NCBI RefSeq assembly: GCF_008124605.1
Contig: NZ_VRYN01000001.1
Span: 360,772-424,771, forward strand
Direction: 5' to 3'
Source of the DNA: Halobacterium salinarum DSM 3754
GTDB taxonomy: Archaea > Halobacteriota > Halobacteria > Halobacteriales > Halobacteriaceae
Length of the DNA: 64,000 bases
Of the stretch, positions 1 through 8,573 are shown in pieces. A program made the position numbers and the translations under genes. Positions within the stretch are counted from its first letter, which is position 1. Every line of letters begins with the position of its first letter. The notes below the pieces were generated by a model. It searched no databases. It was not told the DNA's origin and saw nothing but the letters and a program-made list of their open reading frames with translations.

Positions 1-2733
1 GTTGTTCCCGTCCTCGAACGTGAAGTCGGCGGCGGTGAGGCCGCTGCCATCGGGTGCGCTAACGATCTCGTCGAATCGAACGGTCAGCGTGGTGGCCCCC
101 GGCTCGGCGACCACCTCCTTGAAGCCGGGCGTGTGCTCGGGCGCTGCGGTGCCGGTCGTCTCCGTGTCCGCCAGCGGTGCCGCGTTCGCGACCGGGTGGC
201 CGACGGTGTCAGTGACGCCGGGCGCGCGGACCTGTACAGACTCCGAGCCGATGGCGTCCACAGCGACCGACCGGTTCAACAACAGGACGGCCTCGTTGTC
301 GGCGGTGAGGAACTCCGGGAGGACGTCGTCGATGGCGTAGTCGTCGCTGGTGATCGCGAGGTTCTGGGCGGAAACGGACGACCCGTCGACGGGCTCGGAG
401 AACAGCACGGTCACGAGCCGCGTCTTCCCGCCGGCGTCCGGGCTCGCGCCGGGGTTCGCTGCGGCGGTCGTGATGGTCGGGACGACGGTGTCTTTCTGGA
501 CCGTTTTCGTGGTGGAAACCGTGTTCTCGGCGGCGTCGGTCAGGGTCACCGTGACGTCGACAGCGCCGCGATCGAGCGGGGTCGCGTCGAACGTGAACGT
601 CGCGTCCCCGGTGACGTCGGCGGCGGTCTTCGAGCGGGTGGTGCCGCCCGATCCGCGGAGGGTCACAGCGGCCCCGACGGGCTCGTCACCCGTCGTGATC
701 GAGACGTCGTAGCTGCTGACGGTGCGGTTGTTGATCGGGCCGGCATCGGCGCTGCGAACGGTCGGCGCGGTGGTGTCGGCGACCACCGCCGAACTGGCGG
801 GGACGGCGCGCGGATCAGCGTCGTCGGTGTCGGTGAACGCGTCGGCGCGAACGGAGACGGCGTCCGTGCCGATGTCGGCGGTCGTGACGGCGCTGTCGAG
901 TGTCAGGTCGATGGATGCGGGGCCGCTGGCGGTGGCTGCCGTGATGGCGCCCGCGCCGTCGTTGGTGGCGTCCTGGTAGACGAACTCGTTCGGGCTGGGG
1001 TCGCCGTCGACGGCCGCGACGCGTTCACTGAACGTCGCGGTGACCGTCGTGCTCCCGGTGTCGGTTTCCACGCCGTCGAGGGTTGGCTGCGCGGCGTTCA
1101 CGTCCAGGGTAGCACTGGCGACGGTGCCCTCGATGATCGGTGTGGCGCTCGTGTTGAGGTTCGTGAGTCCGCGTTCGTCGGTGGCGGTCACGTAGACGGT
1201 GTAGTTGCTGTTGTCCGTGACTTCGCGGACCCACCGGAGGTTCACGTCGACGCGCTGTTTGCCGGGGGCCATATCGATGTCCTTCGACACGCTGGCGGCC
1301 GACGCGTTGGCGAGGTCACCGGCGGTGAAGTTGCCAGCGTCGGCGGCGGCGACGAAGTGGACGGTGGCGCTGGTGGCGTTGGTTGCGTCGTCGTAGGTGT
1401 AGTTGACGGCGACGGTGTCGCGTGGTGAAACGTCCGTCGAGGCGTTCAGGGACACCGCCGAAACGTCCGGGGGTTCGTCGTCGATGACGACGACCGGATC
1501 GGTCGTCCGTGTGACGGGGCTGCCGGAGCCGTCGTCGACCGTGACCGACAGCGTGTACACGCCGTCGGCCAGCGGGGCGTTCTCAGCCAAGTCCAGCGTG
1601 AGGCGCTGGGTCGCGTTCGCCACCAGTGGGCTGTCGGAAATGTCGAACGTGGCGTTTTCGGTGCCGTTGGCCGCTGCCAGCGTCATGCTGACGTCGGCGC
1701 TGCCGCCGGAGACCGGCTGGTTGTAGCGGTACGCCACGTCCAGTGCGTCCGTGGACTGGTTGACCGTGCGGGTGGACGGTGTGACGACCACCAGTGGGGG
1801 TGTGTCGGTCGTGGCGTCGGCCGTGATGGCCATGCTGGCTGCGGATACGGTCGTGGGTGGTGAGTCGGTGGTGCGGAGCACACCGGACTCGACGCCCACG
1901 GTGTCGACGCCGAGGTCGGCGGCGGTGACGCTCTCGTTCACCGAGACCGCGACCTGGGTGTCACCGTCGAGGTCGCGCACGGCGGTGACCGAGCGGTTGC
2001 CGGTGTCGTTGGCGTCGGTGTACGTGACGTTGGCGGCGGTGATGCCGCTGTCAGTCGCCACAACCGGCTGGCTGAACGTCAACACCACCGTTTGGTTGGT
2101 GGTGTCGCTGCCGTCGAGTTCGACGCTGTCGAGGCTGACCGTCTCGTTGTCAGTGGGAGCCGTGTCCGCGGCCAGGGTTTCGGGCGCGCCGTCGGTGGCG
2201 GGGTCAGTGGTGCCGGTGGTGTTGCCTTCGACCCAACTCGCGCGTGTGTCCAACGCCAAGGTGGCGTTGGACTGGGTTGCGTTGGCCGCGACCGTGGCCT
2301 GCACCCGGAGTTCGGTTGTGGTGTCGTCGGGGATGGTGCGGTTCGTGATGTCGAGTTGTTGTGGCGAGGTGAACGCCGCGGGGGCCGTGGTACCCAACGA
2401 CGTCCCGCTCCCGTCGAGGATCTCGATTTCGGAGATGTTCGATGCGGAGACGGTGTTGCTGGTGGCCCCCGAGAGGGTGAGCCCGGTCAGGACGGTGTCG
2501 GCGTCGTCGTCGCCACCGTCGGCGTCGCGTGCATCAATCGTCTGTACGACTGCGGTTTCGTTTGGCGTGAGGTCCCCGGCGTCGGTCGCTTGGTCCTGGA
2601 ACGCCTCCGGGCCGGCGTTTGCGGCGGCGGCGGCAGCGCCGGTGAACGTGGTGGCACCGGCGAGCACGGAGAGAACCAGCAGCGCAGCGAGGGCGACCGC
2701 GCGCAACTTGGTGGTGGGGGTGTGGTCTGTCAT
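1..2733 (-). CDS. Giant secreted surface protein with S-layer-type signal peptide (C-terminus outside window)
   Basis: An uninterrupted minus-strand frame runs from the ATG at 2733 to the window edge: 911 codons with no stop, so the gene is partial. The N-terminus (MTDHTPTTKLRAVALAALL) resembles the haloarchaeal surface-glycoprotein signal peptide family, followed by an Ala-rich cleavage region near residues 32-40. The mature part is acidic and Thr/Ser-rich, with many N-glycosylation sequons (NET, NRT, NAT, NQT, NGT, NVT). At least four Ig-like repeats carry a strand ending in FSQPV, FSERV, FSEPV or FDEIV (near residues 216, 566, 778 and 887), as in SbsA-type Ig domains. It is probably exported by Sec and anchored at the cell surface. 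A PGF-CTERM anchor would be expected beyond the window, but that is inference. It is a paralogue-like S-layer or adhesin protein rather than a recognised csg gene. Confidence 0.85.
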   Translation of the reverse strand, partial: MTDHTPTTKLRAVALAALLVLSVLAGATTFTGAAAAAANAGPEAFQDQATDAGDLTPNETAVVQTIDARDADGGDDDADTVLTGLTLSGATSNTVSASNISEIEILDGSGTSLGTTAPAAFTSPQQLDITNRTIPDDTTTELRVQATVAANATQSNATLALDTRASWVEGNTTGTTDPATDGAPETLAADTAPTDNETVSLDSVELDGSDTTNQTVVLTFSQPVVATDSGITAANVTYTDANDTGNRSVTAVRDLDGDTQVAVSVNESVTAADLGVDTVGVESGVLRTTDSPPTTVSAASMAITADATTDTPPLVVVTPSTRTVNQSTDALDVAYRYNQPVSGGSADVSMTLAAANGTENATFDISDSPLVANATQRLTLDLAENAPLADGVYTLSVTVDDGSGSPVTRTTDPVVVIDDEPPDVSAVSLNASTDVSPRDTVAVNYTYDDATNATSATVHFVAAADAGNFTAGDLANASAASVSKDIDMAPGKQRVDVNLRWVREVTDNSNYTVYVTATDERGLTNLNTSATPIIEGTVASATLDVNAAQPTLDGVETDTGSTTVTATFSERVAAVDGDPSPNEFVYQDATNDGAGAITAATASGPASIDLTLDSAVTTADIGTDAVSVRADAFTDTDDADPRAVPASSAVVADTTAPTVRSADAGPINNRTVSSYDVSITTGDEPVGAAVTLRGSGGTTRSKTAADVTGDATFTFDATPLDRGAVDVTVTLTDAAENTVSTTKTVQKDTVVPTITTAAANPGASPDAGGKTRLVTVLFSEPVDGSSVSAQNLAITSDDYAIDDVLPEFLTADNEAVLLLNRSVAVDAIGSESVQVRAPGVTDTVGHPVANAAPLADTETTGTAAPEHTPGFKEVVAEPGATTLTVRFDEIVSAPDGSGLTAADFTFEDGNN

Positions 2734-2814
2734 GGTAGGATCGGCTGTGTCGTGGCGTGCAGTCGGCGGCGGCCCCAGCGGGGGGCGGATGCGGCGGTGC
2801 TGCCAACTACCCAC

Positions 2815-2831
2815 ATATACTGTCAGTATAT
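2815..2831. promoter_or_regulatory. 17-bp perfect palindrome, candidate operator of the surface-protein gene
   Basis: The bases form two 8-base arms (ATATACTG / CAGTATAT) around one central T. The site is 82 bases upstream of the surface-protein ATG and just after the regulator gene ending at 2940. A closely similar site precedes that regulator at 3267-3283, so one protein probably binds both. The AT-rich arms also contain TATA-like sequence. Confidence 0.5.
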
Positions 2832-2939
2832 ACCAGTTGCCGTTAAATTAGTTACGGAGCACGGAACAGCGGAACCGACGGGCGGTATCGAAACACAGCA
2901 CCGCAGCAGGACAGCGTGCGGGCCGAAAACGAGGCGGGG

Positions 2940-3221
2940 TTACGCGACGGTGGCTTCGACGCGCGCCTCGAAGTCGTCGTCGTTCTCGTAGGCGTCCCGG
3001 TGGGTCAGCGCCGCCTGTCCTTTCGCCGTGATCGCGTACAGCCCGCTTTTCGGGGCGGGACCGATGCGCTCGACCAGGCCGTAGTCGGTGAGGATGGGCA
3101 GCCGGGTGTTGATGTACGCCCTGTTCTTGTCGAGGATATGCGAGAGGTTGACGGCGTTGTTGCGTTTTCCGTCGGAGAGCGCGTCGAGAATGTCGAAATC
3201 CGTCGGTACTGCGAGTTTCAT
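2940..3221 (-). CDS. Small winged-helix transcriptional regulator (haloarchaeal phage-repressor-like)
   Basis: A 93-residue protein starting MKLAVPTDFDILDALSDG. It has a helix-turn-helix (about residues 27-48, NLSHILDKNRAYINTRLPIL), then a GLVERIG and SGLYAITAKGQAAL beta-wing, the layout of the phage phiH1-repressor-like winged helices common in haloarchaea. I chose the ATG at 3221 rather than the upstream ATG at 3317 because GAGGT lies about 9 bases before it and the extra 32 residues look like non-coding sequence holding the promoter. It lies 206 bases upstream of the surface-protein gene on the same strand. Near-palindromes before both genes suggest autoregulation and control of the surface protein. 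Target binding is inferred. Confidence 0.8.
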   Translation of the reverse strand: MKLAVPTDFDILDALSDGKRNNAVNLSHILDKNRAYINTRLPILTDYGLVERIGPAPKSGLYAITAKGQAALTHRDAYENDDDFEARVEATVA

Positions 3222-3266
3222 GGCTGCTACCTCACGGCCGGATCTGATATATGCTAGGATATTGTC

Positions 3267-3283
3267 GTGTACTGGTAGTATAT
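3267..3283. promoter_or_regulatory. Near-palindrome matching 2815-2831, candidate autoregulatory operator
   Basis: GTGTACTG-G-TAGTATAT matches the downstream palindrome at 13 of 17 positions, including the full TAGTATAT/CAGTATAT half and the central ACTG. It lies 46 bases upstream of the regulator ATG, just upstream of a TATA-like CATATATC (3246-3253, read on the minus strand). Confidence 0.45.
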
Positions 3284-3396
3284 GCCATGGGTGGCAACGA
3301 CTGGTTCGGGCGTACACCGGTGTCGGTGCACGACGGCACGCAGTCGCCGACGGCGGCGATCAGGGCAGGGCGGTCGGCAGTGGGGTCTGGCGGGCG

Positions 3397-3684
3397 TTAC
3401 TGCTCGGCGTTCAGCTCGCTGATCGCGTCCCTCGCGAGCTCCAGTTCGGTGATCGTGCGGCGCTGGGTCTCGATGAGGTCATCGAGGTGCGCCGCGAGTG
3501 CGTCGGCAGGGAGGTCGTCGATGCGATCCGTCGCCGCGTACAGCATGACCGTTTCGAGCGCGTTCGTGGTGGCGGTGTTCGTCTCCAACAACGACTTGAC
3601 CACTACCCACGTCGGATCCTCGATGTCGGCTGTCTGTCCGGCGGTACTGCCTGTCGGTTCGTGGACCGTGTTCCCGTTAACCAT
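3397..3684 (-). CDS. Hypothetical helical protein, 95 aa
   Basis: A 95-residue acidic protein starting MVNGNTVHEPTG. The C-terminal two thirds (about residues 30-93) are strongly helix-forming with heptad-like spacing (HLDDLIETQRRTITELELAR), suggesting a short coiled coil and perhaps dimerisation. There is no signal peptide, membrane segment or cysteine. It lies 79 bases upstream of the regulator gene's candidate operator, on the same strand. I recognise no family. Codon use and composition are normal for the window, so it is likely a real gene. Confidence 0.65.
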   Translation of the reverse strand: MVNGNTVHEPTGSTAGQTADIEDPTWVVVKSLLETNTATTNALETVMLYAATDRIDDLPADALAAHLDDLIETQRRTITELELARDAISELNAEQ

Positions 3685-3838
3685 TATGTAACCTATGTGC
3701 TAATGGCGAATGAGTAACTTTAAGCTACTGATATGAGTGAAATTTCTTTCGGTGTTGTGATACGAGTGCGAGACAGCACCACGACCCCGCGAAAACGTGA
3801 CCGGAGACCGCCGGCTCAGCGGATCCAACGACGGGGTG

Positions 3839-5596
3839 TTATCGTTCGACGCAGTGCCGGACCTGCACCGCCATGCCGCGGGTGGCGTCGGCCATCGCCG
3901 GCCCGGGCATCCGTGCGCGCCCGACGGCGAACGCGGCCGGCCCCTCGATGACGACTTCGTCGCCGACCCGGATGTCGTCGCTGGCGTCGATCACCCCGGG
4001 CGCGAGCACGCTACCCTGGGGCACGAAGCCGTCGATCTCGACGCGCTTGGTGGGCGCGTCGCTGGCGACCCACTGGCGGGCACCCGCCAGCGTGAACGAC
4101 AGCGAGCCGTACTCGGGGACGAGCGCTGCGAGCTGGTCGCCGGTGTCGGCGTCCAGCGCCTGCAGCTTGGGATACCGGCCCTGCACCTCGATGTCCGCGA
4201 ACACCGCGTCGCCCGCGCCGTCGCCCAGATAGTAGTCCGCGACCGCCTTCAGCGTGGCCGCCTCGCGCTCCTGGACCCAGATCTTGTCCTCGCCGGCGAG
4301 GGCGGCGTTCAGTTCGCCGAGGCTCTCGTCGGTCGTGGGATGGTCCGCGACGGTGAACTCGAAGGGCACGTCGACGTCGCCGGCGACGCGCTCGCAGATG
4401 TCGCGGTAGCCCTCCGGCGGGACGTGCGCGATCACGCGGGAGTAATCCGTGCGTTCGAGGTACCGGCGGAGCACGCGCGCGACGAAGTCCTTCTCCTCGG
4501 CGCTCCAGCGCCCCGTCACCACGGAGTCGTAATGCTGGGCGGGATACGTGAGTTCGAGTTCCTGGGGGACGACGCCGATGGGCGACGTGATCGACGCCAC
4601 GTGCGCGCGGTAGCTGGCGGCGTCCTGGAACTGGCGGTGGCTCTGGGAGTCGCTGTAGGGTTTCCGCGCCGAGCACGGCACGAGCAACAGCGGGTGGCCG
4701 TCCAGGCGCTTGCGGTACCGGCTGGTGACGCGGTCGGCGAACCGCTGGATCTCCACGCGGTGCAACGCGTCCTGGGTCGAGGACAACAGCAGCGAGTCCC
4801 GGAACGTCGGCGTCCGCTGTTCGACGTAGCCGTACTGCTGGTCGAGCTCGCGCATCGCGGCCGTGAGCCACGCCGTGTGGCGGGCCTGCCCCTCGACGTA
4901 GTCCCGCAGGCGGCCGTCCCGGATGCGGCGGCGGACCCGCGCCAGCTCGGCTTCGAGGGCGTTCACGTTGTGGTCGACGCAGTCGGTCCGGTCGAAGTCG
5001 GCGGCCGGCTGCTGGCAGGCGGGACACGAGCACGGCAGCTCGTCGAGGTCGGCGAGGTCGTAGGCCCCCTCGGTGGTGAGATAGCGCCCCTGCGTCCCGC
5101 GGACCACGGCGCGGTCGGCGTTCACGAGGTCGACGCCGGCGTAGACGAGCATGGCGACGTTCCGGGGCGTGGCGACCCCCGACAGGGAGAGCGCGGTGTC
5201 GTCCGGGATCGCGGCGCGGGCCTCGACGATGGCGTCCGCGAACGCCGACCCGTGCCCGACGATGCCGGGCGCGCCCGACAGCACGTAGGCGTCGGCACCG
5301 AAGTCCGCGGCCGTCGACGGCGACACGACGGCCGCGCTCGGGAACGCAACGTCCGGGTAGTCGGGGGCGAACGACGCCTGTACGTCGTCGGCGGTGCCCG
5401 ACGGGAACCCGCGGTGGGGGAGCACTGTCAGCGCGGCGTCGTCGCCCTCGGGCGTCTCTCGGGGCTGTGTCCACCGGCTGCCCGCGTCCGCGATCACGTC
5501 GTCCGTGAGCGTCGGTGTCGTCACGGGCTCCGAGAGCCGGAGTTCGCCCACGCGCGCGGCGGCGTCGCGCTCGTGGATCTCGAAGTACTCAGTCAT
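3839..5596 (-). CDS. arcS: Archaeosine synthase (TgtA2/ArcS)
   Basis: 585 residues from the ATG at 5596 (MTEYFEIHERDAAARVG). ArcS converts preQ0 at tRNA position 15, placed there by TgtA, into archaeosine. The N-terminal half is TGT-like, with a CSCPAC zinc-type cluster. The diagnostic ArcS motif PC-x3-KPY-x2-S-x2-H is complete at residues 307-320, with Cys308. The last ~75 residues form a PUA RNA-binding domain (VEIDGFVPQGSVLAPGV, then VRVGDEVV-like strands). An upstream in-frame start at 5623 would add only nine residues. It follows tgtA on the same strand after a 63-base gap, so both archaeosine steps are probably co-expressed. Confidence 0.93.
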   Translation of the reverse strand: MTEYFEIHERDAAARVGELRLSEPVTTPTLTDDVIADAGSRWTQPRETPEGDDAALTVLPHRGFPSGTADDVQASFAPDYPDVAFPSAAVVSPSTAADFGADAYVLSGAPGIVGHGSAFADAIVEARAAIPDDTALSLSGVATPRNVAMLVYAGVDLVNADRAVVRGTQGRYLTTEGAYDLADLDELPCSCPACQQPAADFDRTDCVDHNVNALEAELARVRRRIRDGRLRDYVEGQARHTAWLTAAMRELDQQYGYVEQRTPTFRDSLLLSSTQDALHRVEIQRFADRVTSRYRKRLDGHPLLLVPCSARKPYSDSQSHRQFQDAASYRAHVASITSPIGVVPQELELTYPAQHYDSVVTGRWSAEEKDFVARVLRRYLERTDYSRVIAHVPPEGYRDICERVAGDVDVPFEFTVADHPTTDESLGELNAALAGEDKIWVQEREAATLKAVADYYLGDGAGDAVFADIEVQGRYPKLQALDADTGDQLAALVPEYGSLSFTLAGARQWVASDAPTKRVEIDGFVPQGSVLAPGVIDASDDIRVGDEVVIEGPAAFAVGRARMPGPAMADATRGMAVQVRHCVER

Positions 5597-5659
5597 ACTG
5601 CGCTGTGGGGGGCGCGCGCTCAATTGCCTTGCCTTTCGCCGACACCGCAGGTGGCGGGT

Positions 5660-7135
5660 CTACTCGCCGCGCACGGCGTTGTACAGCGAAACGCGCTGTG
5701 GCACCGCTTCGAGCGCGCTCTCGGGCCAGTCGTCGTGGGCGAGCGTGAACGCGGTGTCGGGGTTGGCCTCGGCGAGCCGGCACACGCCTTCGGCGGCCGC
5801 CTCGTAGCCCGCGCGATCCATCCGGGCGGGCGTTTCGGCGGTCAGCGGGTAGGTGGTGGCGAGCGCCGAGGGGTACGGGCCGAACGGCGGCAGGACGTTC
5901 CAGGACTCGTCGTAGCGGTGGTTGCTGTCGCCCTCGGTCAGCAGGACGTCGTCGCCGTCGACGTCCAGCCGGTCGAGGCGCTGGTGGTGGCGGTGGACTT
6001 CGGGGCGGCGCGCGCTGCCCGCGCCCGTGTAGAAGAACGCGTCCTTGCTCGCGGGGTCGCTGGCTTCGAGTTGGTCGCTGTGGTCGAGCAGGGCGCGGTA
6101 GCCGTCCAGCGTGCTGGGGTGGGCGTGGGCGCGCGCGGCGACCAACTCCATGAGCGTCCCGGACTTGATCGCCTGCTTGACCCGGCGGATCTCCCCGAAC
6201 GAGACGTGGAGGTTGTGCTCGGCGAGCAGGCGCTCGCGGTCGCCGGCCGCCATCCCCCGGACGGCCTGGGGGCTGTGCTCGGCACAGACCGGACAGTCAC
6301 AGGGGAAGTAGTGGAGGTCGTCGAGGTGCTCCGTGCCCGATACGGTGAGGTAGCGGTCGTCGCGGGCGTAGATGGCGTAGGCCGCCGAGTCGAAGAGGTC
6401 ACAGCCCAGCGCGGCGGCGAGCGCGAACATCATCGGGTGGCCCGCGCCGAAGAGGTGGACGGGCGCGTCGCGGCCGAGTCCGCGCTTGGCGGCGAGCACG
6501 GCCTCGGTCATGTCGTCGTAGCGGTACTGGTTCATCAGGGGGACGACCGCACCCACGGGGAACAGGTCGAGGGCCGTGCCGTAGGCGTGTGCGCCGGCCT
6601 GCTCGCGGAGGTCCGGCTGGGTAGCCCCCTGGACAGGTGCGTTCACCAGCATGTCGCCGACATCGACCGTTTCGGCGAGTTCCAGGCGCTGTTGGGTGGT
6701 TTCGAGTTCGGCCGCGGCCTGCTCGCGGTCGGCGTCCGGCGGCGTCGGGATGTCCACGGGCGTCCCGATGTCGCTGCCGATGTCGTGTTGGAACCGGAGG
6801 ATGGCCTCGGTGTCGGTGTCGATCTCGCCGTACTCCGCGAGCTGGAAGCTCCCCGAGTCGGTCATGATCGCGCCGTCGAACCCCAGCATCTCGTGGAGCC
6901 CCTCATCGAGCGCCCGCTCGCGGAGGTCGTCGTCGCTGTTGATGATGTAGGAGTTCGTGATGAGCAGTTCCGCGCCGAACTCGTCGACGAACCGGGACGG
7001 CTCGACGGTGATCAGGTTGGGGTTGACGACCGGCATCAGGGTCGGCGTCTCGACGGTGACACCCGCCCGTGGTACGTCGAGTTCGCCGATGCGCGCGAGG
7101 CCGTCCTGTGCGCCGACCTCGAAGACGTCTCTCAT
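5660..7135 (-). CDS. tgtA: Archaeosine tRNA-guanine transglycosylase
   Basis: 491 residues. Exchanges G15 of archaeal tRNAs for preQ0, the first committed tRNA step of archaeosine synthesis. The TIM-barrel signature DSGSFQ is at 93-98 with Asp93, and the second active-site Asp249 lies in CDLFDSA. Zinc ligands start at CDCPVC (279-284). The C-terminus lacks a PUA domain, which in this window is carried by the neighbouring ArcS; this agrees with the split arrangement known from haloarchaea. All three tRNAs in the window have A14-G15, the expected substrate context. Confidence 0.95.
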
Positions 7136-7181
7136 TGCACCGGCGTAGCGACCGTGCGCGCTTGAGGCTTGCCTTCGGCGC

Positions 7182-7352
7182 TCAGGACTCCTGCTCGACG
7201 TAGAACACGCGCTCCCGGGGGATGCGCCGAACCGTCCCGTCGCCGGTTTTCACGAGCCAGTGCTCGGTGGCTTCGTCGTACCGGAGTCGGTCGTCGTCGG
7301 TCGGCCACTCGGTGACATCCCCACGCGGATCGTCGTAGACGATGACGCCCAT
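7182..7352 (-). CDS. Small conserved-looking protein, 56 aa
   Basis: The ATG at 7352 opens a 56-codon frame ([20 protein letters not shown] ... VFYVEQES) ending with TGA at 7182. It is acidic with alternating hydrophobic residues suggestive of a small beta fold ([23 protein letters not shown]). It lies 46 bases upstream of tgtA and 31 bases downstream of the NUDIX gene, all on the minus strand, so it fits an operon. No motif identifies a function. The strong haloarchaeal composition and snug spacing support coding. Confidence 0.65.
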
Positions 7353-7383
7353 AGCGGCACGCAGGCCGGCAGTCCCAATAAAC

Positions 7384-7926
7384 CTACGCGAGTTCGTGCT
7401 GGAGCACGCCCAGCGCGGTGCGGCCGTCCCGGATGTCGTCGTCCCGGACGGCCGCCACCAGATCGTCGTACGGCTCGGTGTCGACCCGGATCGTCTCGTC
7501 GTCGTCCAGGGTCTGGCTGGCGGTGGGCGTACAGTCCGTCGCGCGGAAGTAGTGGTGGACGGCGTCGCTGATGCCGTTGGCCGGCTCGTAGGTGGCGTAC
7601 TGCTCGATCGTGGCGGGCTCGTAGCCGGTTTCCTCGCGGAACTCCCGGCGGGCGGCGGCCGCGAGGGATTCGCCGGGCTCGACGCTGCCGGCGGGGAGCG
7701 CGCGGTTCACGCGCCCGACGGCCTGCCGCCACTCCTCGATGAGCACCACCTCGTCGCCGTCGGGCGTGAACCCCAACACCACCACCGCCGGGCCGTCGTG
7801 GAGGTAGTCGTAGTCGGTTTCAGTGCCGTCGGGCAGCCGGGTTTCGTCGCGGCGGATCACGAACCCCGGGCAGTCGTAGGCGGTCGTCGTGGCGGTCGTC
7901 TCCCACGCGAGGTCGTCGGTCGGCAT
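7384..7926 (-). CDS. NUDIX hydrolase, ADP-ribose pyrophosphatase-like
   Basis: 180 residues. A complete NUDIX box (G-x5-E-x7-REFREETGY) is present around residues 80-102, giving the metal-binding helix that hydrolyses nucleoside diphosphates linked to another moiety. The preceding VVLIEEWRQAVGRVNRALPAG resembles the ADP-ribose pyrophosphatase subgroup, including the GR-x-N-R-ALPAG stretch that contacts substrate. It would act in the cytoplasm on ADP-ribose or similar compounds. It is the upstream gene of the run towards tgtA. Exact substrate is inferred from family resemblance only. Confidence 0.85.
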   Translation of the reverse strand: MPTDDLAWETTATTTAYDCPGFVIRRDETRLPDGTETDYDYLHDGPAVVVLGFTPDGDEVVLIEEWRQAVGRVNRALPAGSVEPGESLAAAARREFREETGYEPATIEQYATYEPANGISDAVHHYFRATDCTPTASQTLDDDETIRVDTEPYDDLVAAVRDDDIRDGRTALGVLQHELA

Positions 7927-7972
7927 GCCTCCGGGTTGGGCGGCGGGAGCGAAAAAGGCTGGCGCGGCGGGC

Positions 7973-8512
7973 TCAGAGGAGGGCCACGAGTTGGCTGCGC
8001 GTGGCGTCGCGGTCGCCGGAGTTGTCGATGATCCCGTGGTCGTTGCCGGGAATGGGGTCGAACTCCTCGCGGAACTGCTGGTGGATGGCGAAATCCGCGT
8101 CGCTTTCGTCCCCCGAACGCGCCCGGATGCGGTCGCGAACGACCGCCTCGGTGCACTCCACTTTCACCAGCTCGAAGCGGACGCCGACGCTGTCGGCCAG
8201 CTGTCGCGCGGCCGCCCGGCGCGCGTGGTTCTTGAACGTGCCGTCGAGCACGACCGAGTCGCCGTCCCGGAGCGCCGCGCCCGCGCGGTCGAGCAGCGCG
8301 TCGTAGACGGCTGCGACCTCCGCCGGCGTGTAGTCGGGCTCGGGGAACAGATCCGTGCGGACGACGTCGGTGCGCAGCAACTCGGCGTCGAGGGTCTCGG
8401 CGGCGTGTCCGGAGACGGTGGTTTTCCCGGTGCCTGGCAGCCCGCACACGACCACGAGTCGTTGCTCGGCCCCGTTCGTCGATCTGGTGTCTGAGACGGG
8501 CGTCCCGCTCAC
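7973..8512 (-). CDS. P-loop kinase-like ATPase
   Basis: About 179 residues from a GTG at 8512 (VSGTPVSDTRSTNG). The Walker A motif GLPGTGKTT lies near residue 23, followed by LDAELLRTDVVRTDLFPEPDY and SVVLDGTFKNHARR, the pattern of small P-loop kinases that phosphorylate a small substrate (shikimate/gluconate kinase, zeta-toxin-like ATPases). No toxin-antitoxin partner is visible. The start is uncertain because the frame stays open to 8629; the GTG is favoured because the proximal sequence looks non-coding and a TATA-like CATATTG lies about 30 bases upstream. Substrate unknown. Confidence 0.75.
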   Translation of the reverse strand: MSGTPVSDTRSTNGAEQRLVVVCGLPGTGKTTVSGHAAETLDAELLRTDVVRTDLFPEPDYTPAEVAAVYDALLDRAGAALRDGDSVVLDGTFKNHARRAAARQLADSVGVRFELVKVECTEAVVRDRIRARSGDESDADFAIHQQFREEFDPIPGNDHGIIDNSGDRDATRSQLVALL

Positions 8513-8573
8513 GGTAATCGAATGAGAGACGGCCCGCCGGCAATATGAACCTGTGGAATCGGCGCGCCGGCGG

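Noticed and set aside
3797-7165. Long plus-strand open frame across the tgtA/arcS region
   Set aside because: It mirrors the minus-strand genes; composition is Val/Gly/Arg/Asp-rich without motifs, whereas the minus strand carries intact TGT and ArcS signatures.
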